A DNA stretch of 64,000 nucleotides, taken from assembly GCF_900104965.1 (NCBI RefSeq), contig NZ_LT629757.1, positions 3,994,483 to 4,058,482 on the forward strand, given 5' to 3'. How positions within the stretch are numbered: position 1 is the stretch's first letter; each line of letters begins with the position of its first letter. The stretch comes from Nocardioides scoriae. Its GTDB lineage: Bacteria; Actinomycetota; Actinomycetes; Propionibacteriales; Nocardioidaceae. The notes beneath the pieces are model-generated. The model was not told the DNA's origin, did no database searches, and saw only the letters and a list, made by a program, of their open reading frames with translations. A program made the translations under genes and the position numbers. Positions 1 through 8,573 of the stretch are shown here, piece after piece.

Positions 1-1706
1 CCTGGCAGCTCGAGGAGGCGGTCGAGCTGGCGCTGACGCTGGTCGACCGGGTGCCGGAGGTGCTGCCGGCCGAGGTCCGCGAGGCCGAGGACCTGGTCGG
101 GGCCGCGCAGGCCGTGCGCTGGGTGCACCGGCCCGACACCTGGGCGCAGAAGACCGCGGCGGAGAAGCGCCTCAAGCACGACGAGGCCTTCGTGGCCCAG
201 GCGGTGCTGGCGCGGCGGCGCCTCGCCGTGGAGCGCACGGTCGCCAACCCCCGTCCGGGGCGGCCGGGCGGCCTGCTCGACGCCTTCGACGACCGGTTGC
301 CCTTCGCGCTCACCGCCGGCCAGCAGCGGGTGGGGGAGGAGATCGCCGACGAGCTCGGGCGGGGCCACCCGATGCAGCGCCTGCTCCAGGGCGAGGTCGG
401 CTCCGGCAAGACCGTGGTCGCCCTGCGCGCGATGCTCCAGGTCGTCGACTCCGAGGGACAGGCGGCGCTGCTCGCGCCGACCGAGGTGCTGGCGCAGCAG
501 CACCACCGCTCCGTCACGGCCATGCTCGGCGACCTCGCCCAGGGCGGTCTGCTGGGCGGGGCCGACCAGGCGACGCGGGTGGCCCTGCTGACCGGGTCGA
601 GCAGCGCGGCGGCGCGGCGCTCGGCGCTGGCCGACGCGGCGGGCGGCGAGGCCGGCATCGTCATCGGCACCCACGCCCTGCTCGAGGACAGGGTGCAGTT
701 CGCGGACCTCGGGCTCGTGGTCGTCGACGAGCAGCACCGCTTCGGGGTCGAGCAGCGGGCGGCGCTGGGCGCCAAGGCCGGGGTGCCGCCCCACGTCCTG
801 GTGATGACGGCGACGCCGATCCCGCGCACCGTCGCGATGACGGTCTTCGGCGACCTCGACACGTCCGTGCTCGCCGAGCTGCCGGCGGGCCGCGGCGAGG
901 TCCAGACGACCGTGGTGCCGGTCAAGGCGCGCGCGTCCTGGCTCGACCGGGCCTGGGAGCGGGTCCGCGAGGAGGTGGCCGCCGGCCACCAGGCCTACGT
1001 CGTGGCGTCCCGGATCGACCCCGGCGGCGGCGAGGAGGCGGCCACCGGCGACGAGCCCGCCGCGGGCGAGGGCGAGGCGCCGCGGGTGCTGTTCGCGGTG
1101 GAGGAGCTCGCGCCCGAGCTCGCCGCGGGGGCGCTGGCGGGGCTGCGGCTCGAGGTGCTCCACGGCCGGATGCTCCCGGAGGAGAAGGACCGCGTGATGC
1201 AGGCCTTCTCCCGGGGCGAGGTCGACGTGCTGGTGTCCACGACGGTCATCGAGGTGGGTGTCGACGTGCCCAACTCGACCGTCATGGTGATCCTCGACGC
1301 CGACCGCTTCGGGGTCTCCCAGCTCCACCAGCTGCGCGGCCGGATCGGGCGCGGCGGCCACGCCGGGCTGTGCCTGCTCGTCACCGGCGCCGACCCCGTG
1401 GGCCCCTCGATGGAGCGGCTGCTGGCCGTGGCCGGCACCCGCGACGGCTTCGAGCTCTCCCGCATCGACATGGAGCAGCGACGCGAGGGCAACGTGCTCG
1501 GCACCCAGCAGAGCGGCGGTCGGGCCGGGGGGTTCCGGCTGCTCTCGGTGCTGCGCGACGAGCAGGTGATCGCACGGGCCCGCACCGCGGCGTTCGTGCA
1601 CCTGCGGCGCGACCCCTCCCTGTCCGAGGCGGGCAACGCCGACCTCGCGGACGCCGTGCGACGCCTGGAGGACTCCGCCCAGGCCGACTTCCTGGAGAAG
1701 ACATGA
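1..1706 (+). CDS. recG: ATP-dependent DNA helicase RecG (C-terminal part, 5' truncated)
   Basis: The open frame enters from the window edge, so the wedge domain at the N terminus is missing. RecG remodels stalled forks and branched DNA by ATP-driven fork reversal. Counting from the first in-frame start at 51, Walker A (GEVGSGKT) lies near residues 114-121, followed by a DEQH box, TATPIPRT (motif III) and QLRGRIGRG (motif VI), in the superfamily-2 order. The residues after motif VI fit the RecG C-terminal domain. The stop overlaps the rsmD start in an ATGA, so the two are probably translated together. In many actinobacteria recG precedes rsmD and coaD, as here. An insertion rich in Gly, Glu and Ala between the helicase lobes (around 1020-1080) looks like a lineage-specific linker. 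Confidence 0.95.
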   Translation, partial: WQLEEAVELALTLVDRVPEVLPAEVREAEDLVGAAQAVRWVHRPDTWAQKTAAEKRLKHDEAFVAQAVLARRRLAVERTVANPRPGRPGGLLDAFDDRLPFALTAGQQRVGEEIADELGRGHPMQRLLQGEVGSGKTVVALRAMLQVVDSEGQAALLAPTEVLAQQHHRSVTAMLGDLAQGGLLGGADQATRVALLTGSSSAAARRSALADAAGGEAGIVIGTHALLEDRVQFADLGLVVVDEQHRFGVEQRAALGAKAGVPPHVLVMTATPIPRTVAMTVFGDLDTSVLAELPAGRGEVQTTVVPVKARASWLDRAWERVREEVAAGHQAYVVASRIDPGGGEEAATGDEPAAGEGEAPRVLFAVEELAPELAAGALAGLRLEVLHGRMLPEEKDRVMQAFSRGEVDVLVSTTVIEVGVDVPNSTVMVILDADRFGVSQLHQLRGRIGRGGHAGLCLLVTGADPVGPSMERLLAVAGTRDGFELSRIDMEQRREGNVLGTQQSGGRAGGFRLLSVLRDEQVIARARTAAFVHLRRDPSLSEAGNADLADAVRRLEDSAQADFLEKT

Positions 1707-2371
1707 CCCGCATCGTCGGCGGCTCGGCCGGTGGCCGGCGCCTGCGGACGCCTCCCGGCTCCGGCACCCGGCCCACCAGCGACCGCGTCCGCGAGGCGCT
1801 GTTCTCCTCGCTGGAGTCCGAGCTCGGTCCGCTGACCGGGCTGCGCGTCCTCGACCTGTACGCCGGCTCCGGCGCCGTCGGGCTCGAGGCGGTCTCGCGC
1901 GGCGCCGGCGTGCTCACCTCGGTCGAGTCCGACCGCCGCACCGCGCGGCTGGTCCGGGACAACGCCGGCACGCTGGGGTTCCGCCGCGTCGAGGTGGTCG
2001 CCCTGCCGGTCGCCCGGGCCCTGTCGCAGCACCCGCGGGCGCCGTACGACCTCGTCTTCGCCGACCCGCCGTACGCCGTGGGGGAGGTCGAGCTCGGCCA
2101 GGTGCTGCACCTGCTGGTCGCCCACGGGTGGCTGGCCACGACCGCCGTGCTGGTCGTGGAGCGCTCCGCGCGCAGCCCCGAGCCGGACTGGCCGGCGGGG
2201 TGGGAACGGGTCCGTCACAAGGCGTACGGCGAGACGGCGCTCTGGTACGTTCGCGCCGACCCCGAGGAGGCGGTCGCCAGCAGCTCCGGGTCGTCCTCGG
2301 CGCAGGTGTGCGGCCAGGGGCCGGACCCGGGCTCGGACGCCGGTCCCGCGACCGACCCGCCCCTCGCCTGA
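1703..2371 (+). CDS. rsmD: 16S rRNA (guanine(966)-N(2))-methyltransferase RsmD
   Basis: This SAM-dependent methyltransferase modifies G966 of 16S rRNA during 30S assembly. The 222-residue protein starts MTRIVGG, the usual RsmD opening, and has the SAM-binding motif DLYAGSGAVGLEA near residues 50-62. The catalytic motif for amino-group methylation, DPPY, is at about residues 117-120. The last 30 residues are low-complexity Ser/Gly/Pro and are probably a disordered tail. The ATG overlaps the recG stop by 4 nt, so I chose it over upstream in-frame starts that would lie inside recG. coaD follows 25 nt downstream. Confidence 0.95.
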   Translation: MTRIVGGSAGGRRLRTPPGSGTRPTSDRVREALFSSLESELGPLTGLRVLDLYAGSGAVGLEAVSRGAGVLTSVESDRRTARLVRDNAGTLGFRRVEVVALPVARALSQHPRAPYDLVFADPPYAVGEVELGQVLHLLVAHGWLATTAVLVVERSARSPEPDWPAGWERVRHKAYGETALWYVRADPEEAVASSSGSSSAQVCGQGPDPGSDAGPATDPPLA

Positions 2372-2396
2372 CCCCTGCCGACCCAGGAGCCCCGCC

Positions 2397-2897
2397 GTGC
2401 GCCGAGCCGTGTGCCCCGGATCCTTCGACCCGGTGACCAACGGTCACGTCGACATCGTCTCGCGCGCCGCGCACCTGTTCGACGAGGTGATCGTGGCCGT
2501 GGGCGTCAACAAGTCCAAGTCGCGGGCGCGGCTGTTCACCGCCGACGAGCGCATGGAGATGCTCGAGGAGGTGTGCGCGGAGTTCCCCAACGTCCGGGTC
2601 GCGGGCTTCGAGGGCCTGCTGACGACCTTCTGCCAGCAGCACGACGTCGACGCCATCGTCAAGGGCCTGCGCGCGGTCACCGACTTCGACTACGAGCTGC
2701 AGATGGCGCAGATGAACTCCTCGCTCACCGACGTCGAGACCGTCTTCGTGCCGTGCAGCCCGGAGTACTCCTTCCTCGCCTCCTCCCTGGTCAAGGAGGT
2801 CGCGACCTTCGGGGGCGACGTCTCCGGGCTGGTGCCCCCGCGCGTGCTCGAGCGGCTGACCGCCCGGCTGGCCGAGCGGGCGCGGGACGACGCGTGA
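2397..2897 (+). CDS. coaD: Phosphopantetheine adenylyltransferase CoaD
   Basis: CoaD transfers AMP from ATP to 4'-phosphopantetheine, giving dephospho-CoA, the penultimate step of coenzyme A synthesis. The 166-residue protein has the normal family length. The nucleotidyltransferase motif PGSFDPVTNGHVD is at residues 7-19, and the second conserved segment with PEYSFLASSLVKEVA lies near residue 120. The GTG start is preceded by AGGAG about 6 nt upstream. It forms a run with recG and rsmD, and a promoter for the next transcription unit lies about 50 nt after its stop. Confidence 0.97.
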   Translation: MRRAVCPGSFDPVTNGHVDIVSRAAHLFDEVIVAVGVNKSKSRARLFTADERMEMLEEVCAEFPNVRVAGFEGLLTTFCQQHDVDAIVKGLRAVTDFDYELQMAQMNSSLTDVETVFVPCSPEYSFLASSLVKEVATFGGDVSGLVPPRVLERLTARLAERARDDA

Positions 2898-2946
2898 GCA
2901 GCGGGCCCGGCCGCGACCGGGCCGAGCCCGTCCCCTCCGGCCCGTT

Positions 2947-2976
2947 TTGGCCGCGGGTGGCATCCGCCGGTAGAGT
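2947..2976 (+). promoter_or_regulatory. Predicted promoter of the YceD-rpmF-rnc unit
   Basis: A -35-like TTGGCC (2947-2952) and a -10-like TAGAGT (2971-2976) are separated by 18 nt, in the gap after coaD. The position fits the known actinobacterial habit of expressing yceD and rpmF from their own promoter. Inferred from sequence pattern only. Confidence 0.55.
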
Positions 2977-3015
2977 CCTGCAGGTTCTGCCTGCACCACG
3001 TTGGAGATGACACCC

Positions 3016-3585
3016 TTGCGCACCCTCGACCCGAGAGCGCCGCTCGTGCTCGACACCCGCGAGCTCGGCCGCCGCCCGGGGTCGCAGCGCACGAAGGTCC
3101 TGTCCGTCGCGGCGCCGGCAGAGCTCGGTATCGACGTCCTGGGCGTCCCCGAGGGCAGCACGGTCGACTTCGACCTGCGCCTCGAGGCGGTCATGGAGGG
3201 GGTGCTGGTCAGCGGGACGGCCTCGGCCGGCCTGGTGGGTCAGTGCTCGCGGTGCCTGGAGCCGATCGAGGACAGCATCACGGTCGACCTGCAGGAGCTG
3301 TTCGTCTACGACGACGACCACCACGGCCGTCCCGGTGGGGACGACGAGGACGACGGTGTCAGCCGGCTCGAGGGCGACCTGGTCGACCTGGAGCCACTGC
3401 TGCGGGACGCGGTGGTGCTCGCACTGCCGTTCCAGCCGCTGTGCCGGGACGACTGCCCGGGCCTGTGCGTCGAGTGTGGCGCGCGGCTCGCGGACGACCC
3501 GGACCACCGGCACGACGACCCGATCGACCCGCGCTGGGCCGCCCTGGGCCAGGTGGCCGTGGCGACCGAGCCGACCGACGACTGA
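3016..3585 (+). CDS. YceD family protein (DUF177), metal-binding, upstream of L32
   Basis: DUF177/YceD proteins are almost always encoded just before rpmF. In plants and bacteria they have been linked to 23S rRNA accumulation, but the biochemical role is not settled. The protein opens with the conserved [18 protein letters not shown]. It carries a CSRC pair near residue 78 and a C-terminal cysteine group ([13 protein letters not shown] near residues 143-155) that could bind a metal. Starts are possible at TTG 3001, ATG 3007 and TTG 3016. I chose 3016 because GGAG sits 9 nt before it, whereas it touches the ATG directly. A 97-nt gap separates it from rpmF. Confidence 0.88.
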   Translation: MRTLDPRAPLVLDTRELGRRPGSQRTKVLSVAAPAELGIDVLGVPEGSTVDFDLRLEAVMEGVLVSGTASAGLVGQCSRCLEPIEDSITVDLQELFVYDDDHHGRPGGDDEDDGVSRLEGDLVDLEPLLRDAVVLALPFQPLCRDDCPGLCVECGARLADDPDHRHDDPIDPRWAALGQVAVATEPTDD

Positions 3586-3682
3586 CCCGCACCGCCCCGC
3601 ACCCCCCGCACCACCGCTCGATCCGAGCGAGCACCACCAGACCAGCTCGACCACCAGCACCACCAGACCCCTAGGAGCAACC

Positions 3683-3868
3683 GTGGCTGTCCCGAAGCGG
3701 AAGATGTCGCGCAGCAACACCCGTCACCGCCGTTCGGCGTGGAAGGCCGTCGCGCCGTCCCTGGTGAACTGCTCGAACCCGGCCTGCGGCGCCAAGCACC
3801 TCCCGCACCGCGCGTGCCCCGAGTGCGGCCAGTACGGCGCCCGCGCCGACCGTCGTCAGGTCCTCTGA
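3683..3868 (+). CDS. rpmF: 50S ribosomal protein L32 (zinc-binding C+ form)
   Basis: L32 is a small protein of the large ribosomal subunit near the peptidyl-transferase region. The 61-residue product begins [17 protein letters not shown], the L32 signature. Four cysteines (CSNPAC and CPEC) make it the zinc-binding C+ type; many actinobacteria also keep a cysteine-free paralogue for zinc starvation, not seen here. The GTG start is preceded by AGGAG at a good distance. It lies between the YceD gene and rnc, the common order. Confidence 0.96.
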   Translation: MAVPKRKMSRSNTRHRRSAWKAVAPSLVNCSNPACGAKHLPHRACPECGQYGARADRRQVL

Positions 3869-3879
3869 CCACGTCCGGC

Positions 3880-4695
3880 GTGCACGACGTGGCGACCTCG
3901 GCTGCCGGCGAGACGGCGGCCGAGGAGCTGCGTGAGGCGCTCGGGAGCCCCGTGCTGGCCCCCGAGCTGCTGCAGCTCGCCCTGACGCACCGCTCCTACG
4001 CCTACGAGAACGGCAACCTGCCGACCAACGAGCGCCTGGAGTTCCTCGGCGACTCGGTGCTCGGCGTCGTCGTGACCGAGACGCTCTACCGCAGCCACCC
4101 CGACCTCTCCGAGGGCCGGCTGGCCAAGCTGCGGGCCGCGGTCGTCAACGCGCGCGCGCTCGCGCAGGTGGCCCGCACCATCGACCTGGGCGTCCACGTC
4201 CACCTCGGCAAGGGCGAGGAGAGCACCGGCGGCCGCGAGAAGGCCTCGATCCTCTCCGACACCGTCGAGGCGCTCATCGGGGCGGTCTACCTCTCCGGCG
4301 GGTTCACCGAGGCGGCGGACGTCGTCCACCTGCTCTTCGACCCGATGCTCGAGGCGGCTGCCGCCCTCGGCGCCGGCCTCGACTGGAAGACCAGCCTGCA
4401 GGAGCTGAGCGCCGTCCACGACCTCGGCGTGCCCGAGTACGTCATCGAGGCCGACGGCCCCGACCACATGAAGACCTTCACCGCGCGGGTCCGCGTCGCC
4501 GGCCGGCTCCACGGCCACGGCATCGGGCGGTCGAAGAAGGAGGCCGAGCAGCAGGCGGCCGAGTCGGCGTACAGCACCCTGCACCCCGAGCTGACCGCCG
4601 TCGCCGGTCCCGGGGGCGAGGCCGCCTCCGACGCGACGACCGGTGCGGGCCCCGACGCCGCGCCCGACGCCGCCCCCGACACCGCCGACGCCTGA
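3880..4695 (+). CDS. rnc: Ribonuclease III
   Basis: RNase III cuts double-stranded RNA, including the stems of pre-rRNA and structured mRNAs. The catalytic domain contains the signature [13 protein letters not shown] near residues 49-61 with its acidic metal ligands. A second acidic cluster ([15 protein letters not shown]) follows near residue 127. A double-stranded RNA-binding domain with KTSLQEL and [12 protein letters not shown] covers roughly residues 168-237. The last 30 residues are an Ala/Asp/Pro-rich tail. GTG 3880 begins 11 nt after rpmF; GTG 3889 is a possible alternative. No strong ribosome-binding site is visible, so coupling to rpmF is likely. Confidence 0.95.
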   Translation: MHDVATSAAGETAAEELREALGSPVLAPELLQLALTHRSYAYENGNLPTNERLEFLGDSVLGVVVTETLYRSHPDLSEGRLAKLRAAVVNARALAQVARTIDLGVHVHLGKGEESTGGREKASILSDTVEALIGAVYLSGGFTEAADVVHLLFDPMLEAAAALGAGLDWKTSLQELSAVHDLGVPEYVIEADGPDHMKTFTARVRVAGRLHGHGIGRSKKEAEQQAAESAYSTLHPELTAVAGPGGEAASDATTGAGPDAAPDAAPDTADA

Positions 4696-4710
4696 GCGAC
4701 CCCCCTCCCG

Positions 4711-5616
4711 ATGCCCGAGCTCCCCGAGGTCGAGGTCGTCCGGCGCGGCCTCGAGACCCACGCCGTCGGCCGCACGCTGGCGGCCGTCGACGTCCTCCAC
4801 CCGCGCCCGGTGCGCCGCCACGCGGGCGGTGCGGACGACTTCGCCGCCCGGCTCGCCGGTCGCACCGTCACCGGTGCCCACCGCCGCGGCAAGTTCTGGT
4901 GGCTCTCGCTCGACGACGGCGACGCCCTCCTGGGCCACCTCGGGATGTCGGGCCAGATGCTGGTGCAGCCGGCCGAGGCTCCCGACGAGAAGCACCTGCG
5001 GGTGCGCTTCCGGCTCGTCGACCTGCCCGCTGGGCGGGGGGGCGGCGCGGACGGCGCCGCCGGGTCCCCGACCGAGCTGCGCTTCGTCGACCAGCGGATG
5101 TTCGGCGGTCTGCTGGTGTCCTCGGGCGGCGCGGTCGTGCCCCCGGAGATCGCCCACATCGCCCTCGACCCCGTCGACCCGGCCTTCGACGACGCCGCCT
5201 TCGTGGCGCGCGTGCGGCGCAGCGAGTCGGGCGTCAAGCGGCTGCTGCTCAACCAGGCCGTGGTCTCCGGCGTCGGCAACATCTACGCCGACGAGGGCCT
5301 GTGGCGGGCCCGCGTCCACGGGGAGCGCCCCGGCTCGCGGCTGCGCGTCGCCGACGTGCAGCGGGTGCTGGCCGGCTGCCGCGAGGTGATGCTGGCCGCG
5401 CTCGACCAGGGCGGCACCTCCTTCGACGCCCTCTACGTCAACGTCAACGGCCAGAGCGGCTACTTCGACCGCTCGCTGGAGGCCTACGGCCAGGAGGGAC
5501 GGCCCTGCTCGCGCTGCGGCACGCCCATCCGCCGGGTCGCGTTCGCCAACCGCTCGTCGTACTTCTGCCCGGTCTGCCAGCCCGCACCGCGCGCCCGGCG
5601 CCGCGTCGCTCCCTGA
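4711..5616 (+). CDS. mutM: Formamidopyrimidine-DNA glycosylase (Fpg/MutM)
   Basis: This bifunctional glycosylase/AP lyase removes 8-oxoguanine and formamidopyrimidines from DNA. The mature N terminus PELPEVE supplies the catalytic proline and glutamate, and the conserved lysine is in RRGKFWW near residue 59. The helix-two-turn-helix has [15 protein letters not shown] near residue 180. A C-terminal zinc finger ([10 protein letters not shown] to FCPVCQ) closes the protein at about residues 265-290. Length (301) is slightly above the family norm because of a Gly/Ala-rich insert around residues 110-120. It begins 15 nt after rnc, and rnc-mutM pairing is common in actinobacteria. Confidence 0.96.
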   Translation: MPELPEVEVVRRGLETHAVGRTLAAVDVLHPRPVRRHAGGADDFAARLAGRTVTGAHRRGKFWWLSLDDGDALLGHLGMSGQMLVQPAEAPDEKHLRVRFRLVDLPAGRGGGADGAAGSPTELRFVDQRMFGGLLVSSGGAVVPPEIAHIALDPVDPAFDDAAFVARVRRSESGVKRLLLNQAVVSGVGNIYADEGLWRARVHGERPGSRLRVADVQRVLAGCREVMLAALDQGGTSFDALYVNVNGQSGYFDRSLEAYGQEGRPCSRCGTPIRRVAFANRSSYFCPVCQPAPRARRRVAP

Positions 5617-5742
5617 GGACCGGCGAAGAGTTCACCACCGCCACGTCGTGCGGCCACCCGCCAGGTTGATGCCGGGGGCAGGGCCGTGAGACATTGCTAG
5701 ACGGCCCTGATCGGGCCCTCGCTCCTGGAAGGCACACACCCC

Positions 5743-5952
5743 ATGGCCAAGGCGCTTCTCGGCTACGCGACCGGCACCGACCCTCGCGACCTCCACCGCC
5801 TCCACGTCGACAACCGCGCGCTGCGGCAGCGCGTCGTCGACCTCGAGGACCTCGTGCTCCGCCTGCAGCAGGAGAACGACGCCCTCGCCGCCGTCGCCTC
5901 CGCCTCCGTCGACGAGGCCGTGGCCCGCGACAGCTCGCTCACCCGCGCCTGA
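5743..5952 (+). CDS. Small coiled-coil hypothetical protein
   Basis: This 69-residue protein begins MAKALLGY, followed by a predicted coiled coil from about residue 18 to 50 (LHVDNRALRQRVVDLEDL and on), with leucines at heptad spacing. No catalytic motif is visible. Similar short proteins are common in actinobacteria, but I do not know a function. GGAAGG at 5727-5732 can act as ribosome-binding site. The 126-nt gap to mutM suggests its own transcript. Confidence 0.7.
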   Translation: MAKALLGYATGTDPRDLHRLHVDNRALRQRVVDLEDLVLRLQQENDALAAVASASVDEAVARDSSLTRA

Positions 5953-6037
5953 CGCACTCCTGCCCCGGTGGCCGCGCGTGAGCGGTCTCACGCGCCGTCG
6001 TGGCCCGGGAATTGGGCGAGGCGCCGCTCGTGACCTA

Positions 6038-6060
6038 AAGTCAAGTGACTAACTTGACTT
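6038..6060. promoter_or_regulatory. Perfect inverted repeat, probable operator of the TSUP gene
   Basis: AAGTCAAGT (6038-6046) and its exact reverse complement ACTTGACTT (6052-6060) are separated by 5 nt, 19 nt before the TSUP start codon. A 9-bp perfect dyad in AT-richer sequence between the genes looks like a dimeric repressor site. No regulator gene lies next to it, so the cognate protein is unknown. Confidence 0.6.
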
Positions 6061-6079
6061 GTCGACACGGGAGCCTCCC

Positions 6080-6985
6080 ATGGAACGTCTGTTCGTCTTC
6101 GCCTTCGTGGGCCTCCTGGCCCAGGTCATCGACGGCTCGCTCGGCATGGCGTACGGCGTCACCGCCTCGACGCTGCTGCTCGCCAACGGCGTGGCCCCGG
6201 CCGTGGCCTCCGCCTCGGTGCACCTCGCCGAGGTCGGCACCACCGCCGCCTCGGGCTTCTCGCACTGGCGCTTCGGCAACGTCGACTGGAGCGTGGTGGC
6301 CCGCCTCGGCCTGCCCGGCGCGGTCGGCGCCTTCGTCGGCGCCAGCGTGCTGTCCAACCTCTCGACCGAGTCCGCGACGCCGTGGGTGGCCGTGCTGCTG
6401 CTCCTGCTCGGCGTCTACATCGTGGCCCGCTTCGTGTTCGGCAAGAAGCCGGTCGTGGTGACCCGCCGGCCGGGCACCCGCTTCCTCGCGCCGCTGGGCC
6501 TGTTCGCCGGCTTCATCGACGCCACCGGCGGTGGCGGCTGGGGACCGGTCGCGACGCCCACGCTGATCTCCAGCGGCCGGCTGCACCCCCGCAAGGTCAT
6601 CGGCTCGGTCTCGACCTCGGAGTTCGCGGTCACCATCGGCGCGAGCGTCGGCTTCCTCATCGGCCTCGGCAGCGAGGCCATCGACTGGCGCGTGGTCGGC
6701 GGCCTGCTGATCGGCGGCGTCATCGCGGCGCCGTTCGCGGCGTACCTCGTGCGGCACGTCTCGCTGCCCGTGCTCGGCGCCCTGGTCGGCAGCGTCATCC
6801 TCATCACCAACTCGCGCACCCTGCTGCGGGCCTTCGACGCCGAGAGCGTCGGGGCCTACGCCGCCCTCGGCCTGGTCGCCGTCGTCCTCGTCGCCTTCGC
6901 GATCCAGCGCAGCCGCGGCGAGCACACCGAGGTCGTGCTCGACCTCGACGACGAGGACGACCCCAAGGTCGAGCAGCGCGCCTGA
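6080..6985 (+). CDS. Sulfite exporter TauE/SafE (TSUP) family membrane protein
   Basis: TSUP proteins move sulfite, sulfonates, taurine-derived or other small organic anions across the membrane. The 301-residue protein has about eight hydrophobic helices in two repeats. ASVHLAEVGTTAASG (near residue 47) and FIDATGGGGWGPVATPTL (near residue 151) are the two half-repeat signatures. The C terminus is acidic and cytoplasmic. ATG 6080 has GGGAG 6 nt upstream, so I prefer it to the in-frame TTG at 6059, which lies within the inverted repeat. The dyad suggests substrate-responsive repression. Confidence 0.87.
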   Translation: MERLFVFAFVGLLAQVIDGSLGMAYGVTASTLLLANGVAPAVASASVHLAEVGTTAASGFSHWRFGNVDWSVVARLGLPGAVGAFVGASVLSNLSTESATPWVAVLLLLLGVYIVARFVFGKKPVVVTRRPGTRFLAPLGLFAGFIDATGGGGWGPVATPTLISSGRLHPRKVIGSVSTSEFAVTIGASVGFLIGLGSEAIDWRVVGGLLIGGVIAAPFAAYLVRHVSLPVLGALVGSVILITNSRTLLRAFDAESVGAYAALGLVAVVLVAFAIQRSRGEHTEVVLDLDDEDDPKVEQRA

Positions 6986-7063
6986 GCCGTCCCGTCCGGC
7001 CCCGAGCGGTGGGCCCGGCACCGGTGTGACAGCCGGCCCCCTCGCTTGCGAGGATCGCCCGTC

Positions 7064-8365
7064 GTGAGGTCCGTCGCGAGGTCAGCCGTCGAGCGGGTGC
7101 TGCCCGAGCGCCTCGGGCGGCCCTTCCGCTGGCTGGTCACCTCGAGCTGGATCTCCAACATCGGCGACGGGGTGGCGCTGGCGGCCGGGCCACTGCTGGT
7201 GGCCTCCGAGACGCGCTCGCCGCTGCTGGTCGCGCTGGCCGCGGTCATGCAGTTCCTGCCGCGGCTGCTCTTCGGCCTCGTCGCCGGCGTGGTGGCCGAC
7301 CGGGTCGACCGCCGCCACCTGATCGCGGTCGCCAACGCCTGCCGGGTCGTGGTGCTCGCGGCGCTGGTGACCACCCTGGTGACCGGTCAGGTCTCGATCG
7401 CGGTGGTGCTGGGTGCGGTCTTCCTGCTGGGCGTGGGGGAGACCTTCGCCGACACCACGACGGCGACGCTGCTGCCGATGCTCGTCGCCAAGGCCGACCT
7501 CGGCGTGGCCAACGCGCGGCTGCTGGCCGGCATCATCACGCTCGACCAGCTGGTCGGACCGCCGCTGGGGGCGCTGCTGTTCGGGCTGGGCCGGCAGTGG
7601 CCCTTCGTCACGCAGGCGGTCTGCGTGGCGCTCAGCCTGCTGCTGGTGCTGCACCTGCAGCTCCCGGCCCACGGCCGCCGGGCGGCAGGTGCCACCGACG
7701 CGACGGGCGGGCGGGGCAGCACGCTGGTGGCCGAGATCCGCGAGGGCCTGGGCTGGGTGCGCCGCCACGCGGCCGTGCGCACGCTGGTGCTGACCATCCT
7801 CATCTTCAACGTCACCTTCGGGGCGTCCTGGTCCGTGCTGGTGCTCTACGCCCAGGAGCGCCTGGGCCTGGGCAACCTCGGGTTCGGCCTGCTGACCTCG
7901 GCGCTGGCCTGCGGCGGCATCCTCGGCACGGTCTCCTACGGCTGGCTGGAGCGGCACGTCAGCCTGGCCTGGATCATGCGCGGCGGGCTGGTCGTGGAGA
8001 CCCTCACCCACCTCGTCCTGGCGCTCACCACGGTGCCGGCGGTCGCGCTGGCCACGATGTTCGTCTTCGGCGCCCACGCGTTCATCTGGGGCACCACCAG
8101 CACGGCCGTGCGGCAGCGGGCGGTGCCGATGCCGATGCAGGGACGGGTGCAGAGCGTCTACATGCTCGGCGTCACCGGCGGCTTCGTCCTCGGCTCGCTG
8201 CTGGGCGGCGTCGTGGCCCACGCGTACGGCGTGACCGCGCCCTTCTGGGTCGGGTTCGTCGGCTCGGCGGCGTTCCTGGCGCTGCTGTGGCACCAGCTGC
8301 TCCACGTCGCGCACGCCGACGAGGAGGCCCTCGCGCGCGCCGGGACGGACGAGCCGGCCTCCTAG
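7064..8365 (+). CDS. Major facilitator superfamily transporter
   Basis: The 433-residue protein has about 12 membrane helices and resembles the MFS group of enterobactin-exporter-like or drug-efflux carriers. SSWISNIGDGV (near residue 28) and VVADRVDRRHLIAVAN (cytoplasmic loop 2-3, motif A-like) support the family. The central loop around residues 205-225 is Gly/Arg-rich. GAGGA lies 9 nt before GTG 7064; an in-frame TTG at 7046 would add six residues before the ribosome-binding site and is less likely. Substrate is unknown. It stands alone between the TSUP gene and smc. Confidence 0.85.
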   Translation: MRSVARSAVERVLPERLGRPFRWLVTSSWISNIGDGVALAAGPLLVASETRSPLLVALAAVMQFLPRLLFGLVAGVVADRVDRRHLIAVANACRVVVLAALVTTLVTGQVSIAVVLGAVFLLGVGETFADTTTATLLPMLVAKADLGVANARLLAGIITLDQLVGPPLGALLFGLGRQWPFVTQAVCVALSLLLVLHLQLPAHGRRAAGATDATGGRGSTLVAEIREGLGWVRRHAAVRTLVLTILIFNVTFGASWSVLVLYAQERLGLGNLGFGLLTSALACGGILGTVSYGWLERHVSLAWIMRGGLVVETLTHLVLALTTVPAVALATMFVFGAHAFIWGTTSTAVRQRAVPMPMQGRVQSVYMLGVTGGFVLGSLLGGVVAHAYGVTAPFWVGFVGSAAFLALLWHQLLHVAHADEEALARAGTDEPAS

Positions 8366-8573
8366 GCCGCTCGCGCGTGGGAGCTCCTGGTCCTCGGGGC
8401 TGCCTGCTGCTCCTCGGCTCCCGCCAGCCGCGCGGCGGGGGATCCCCGGCCGGGCCCCCGCCGCAGGTAGGGTCGCAGCGCGCTGCTTCCCCGGCGCGGC
8501 ACCTCGTGGTCCCGGGAGGGACGTGGCGGGCGTCGCGTCCAGCGCGTCGGTCGGTCGATCCAGGGAGCAGACG

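Noticed and set aside
3001..3015. TTG 3001 or ATG 3007 as start of the YceD gene
   Set aside because: The GGAG at 3003-3006 overlaps or touches these starts; it is well placed only for TTG 3016.
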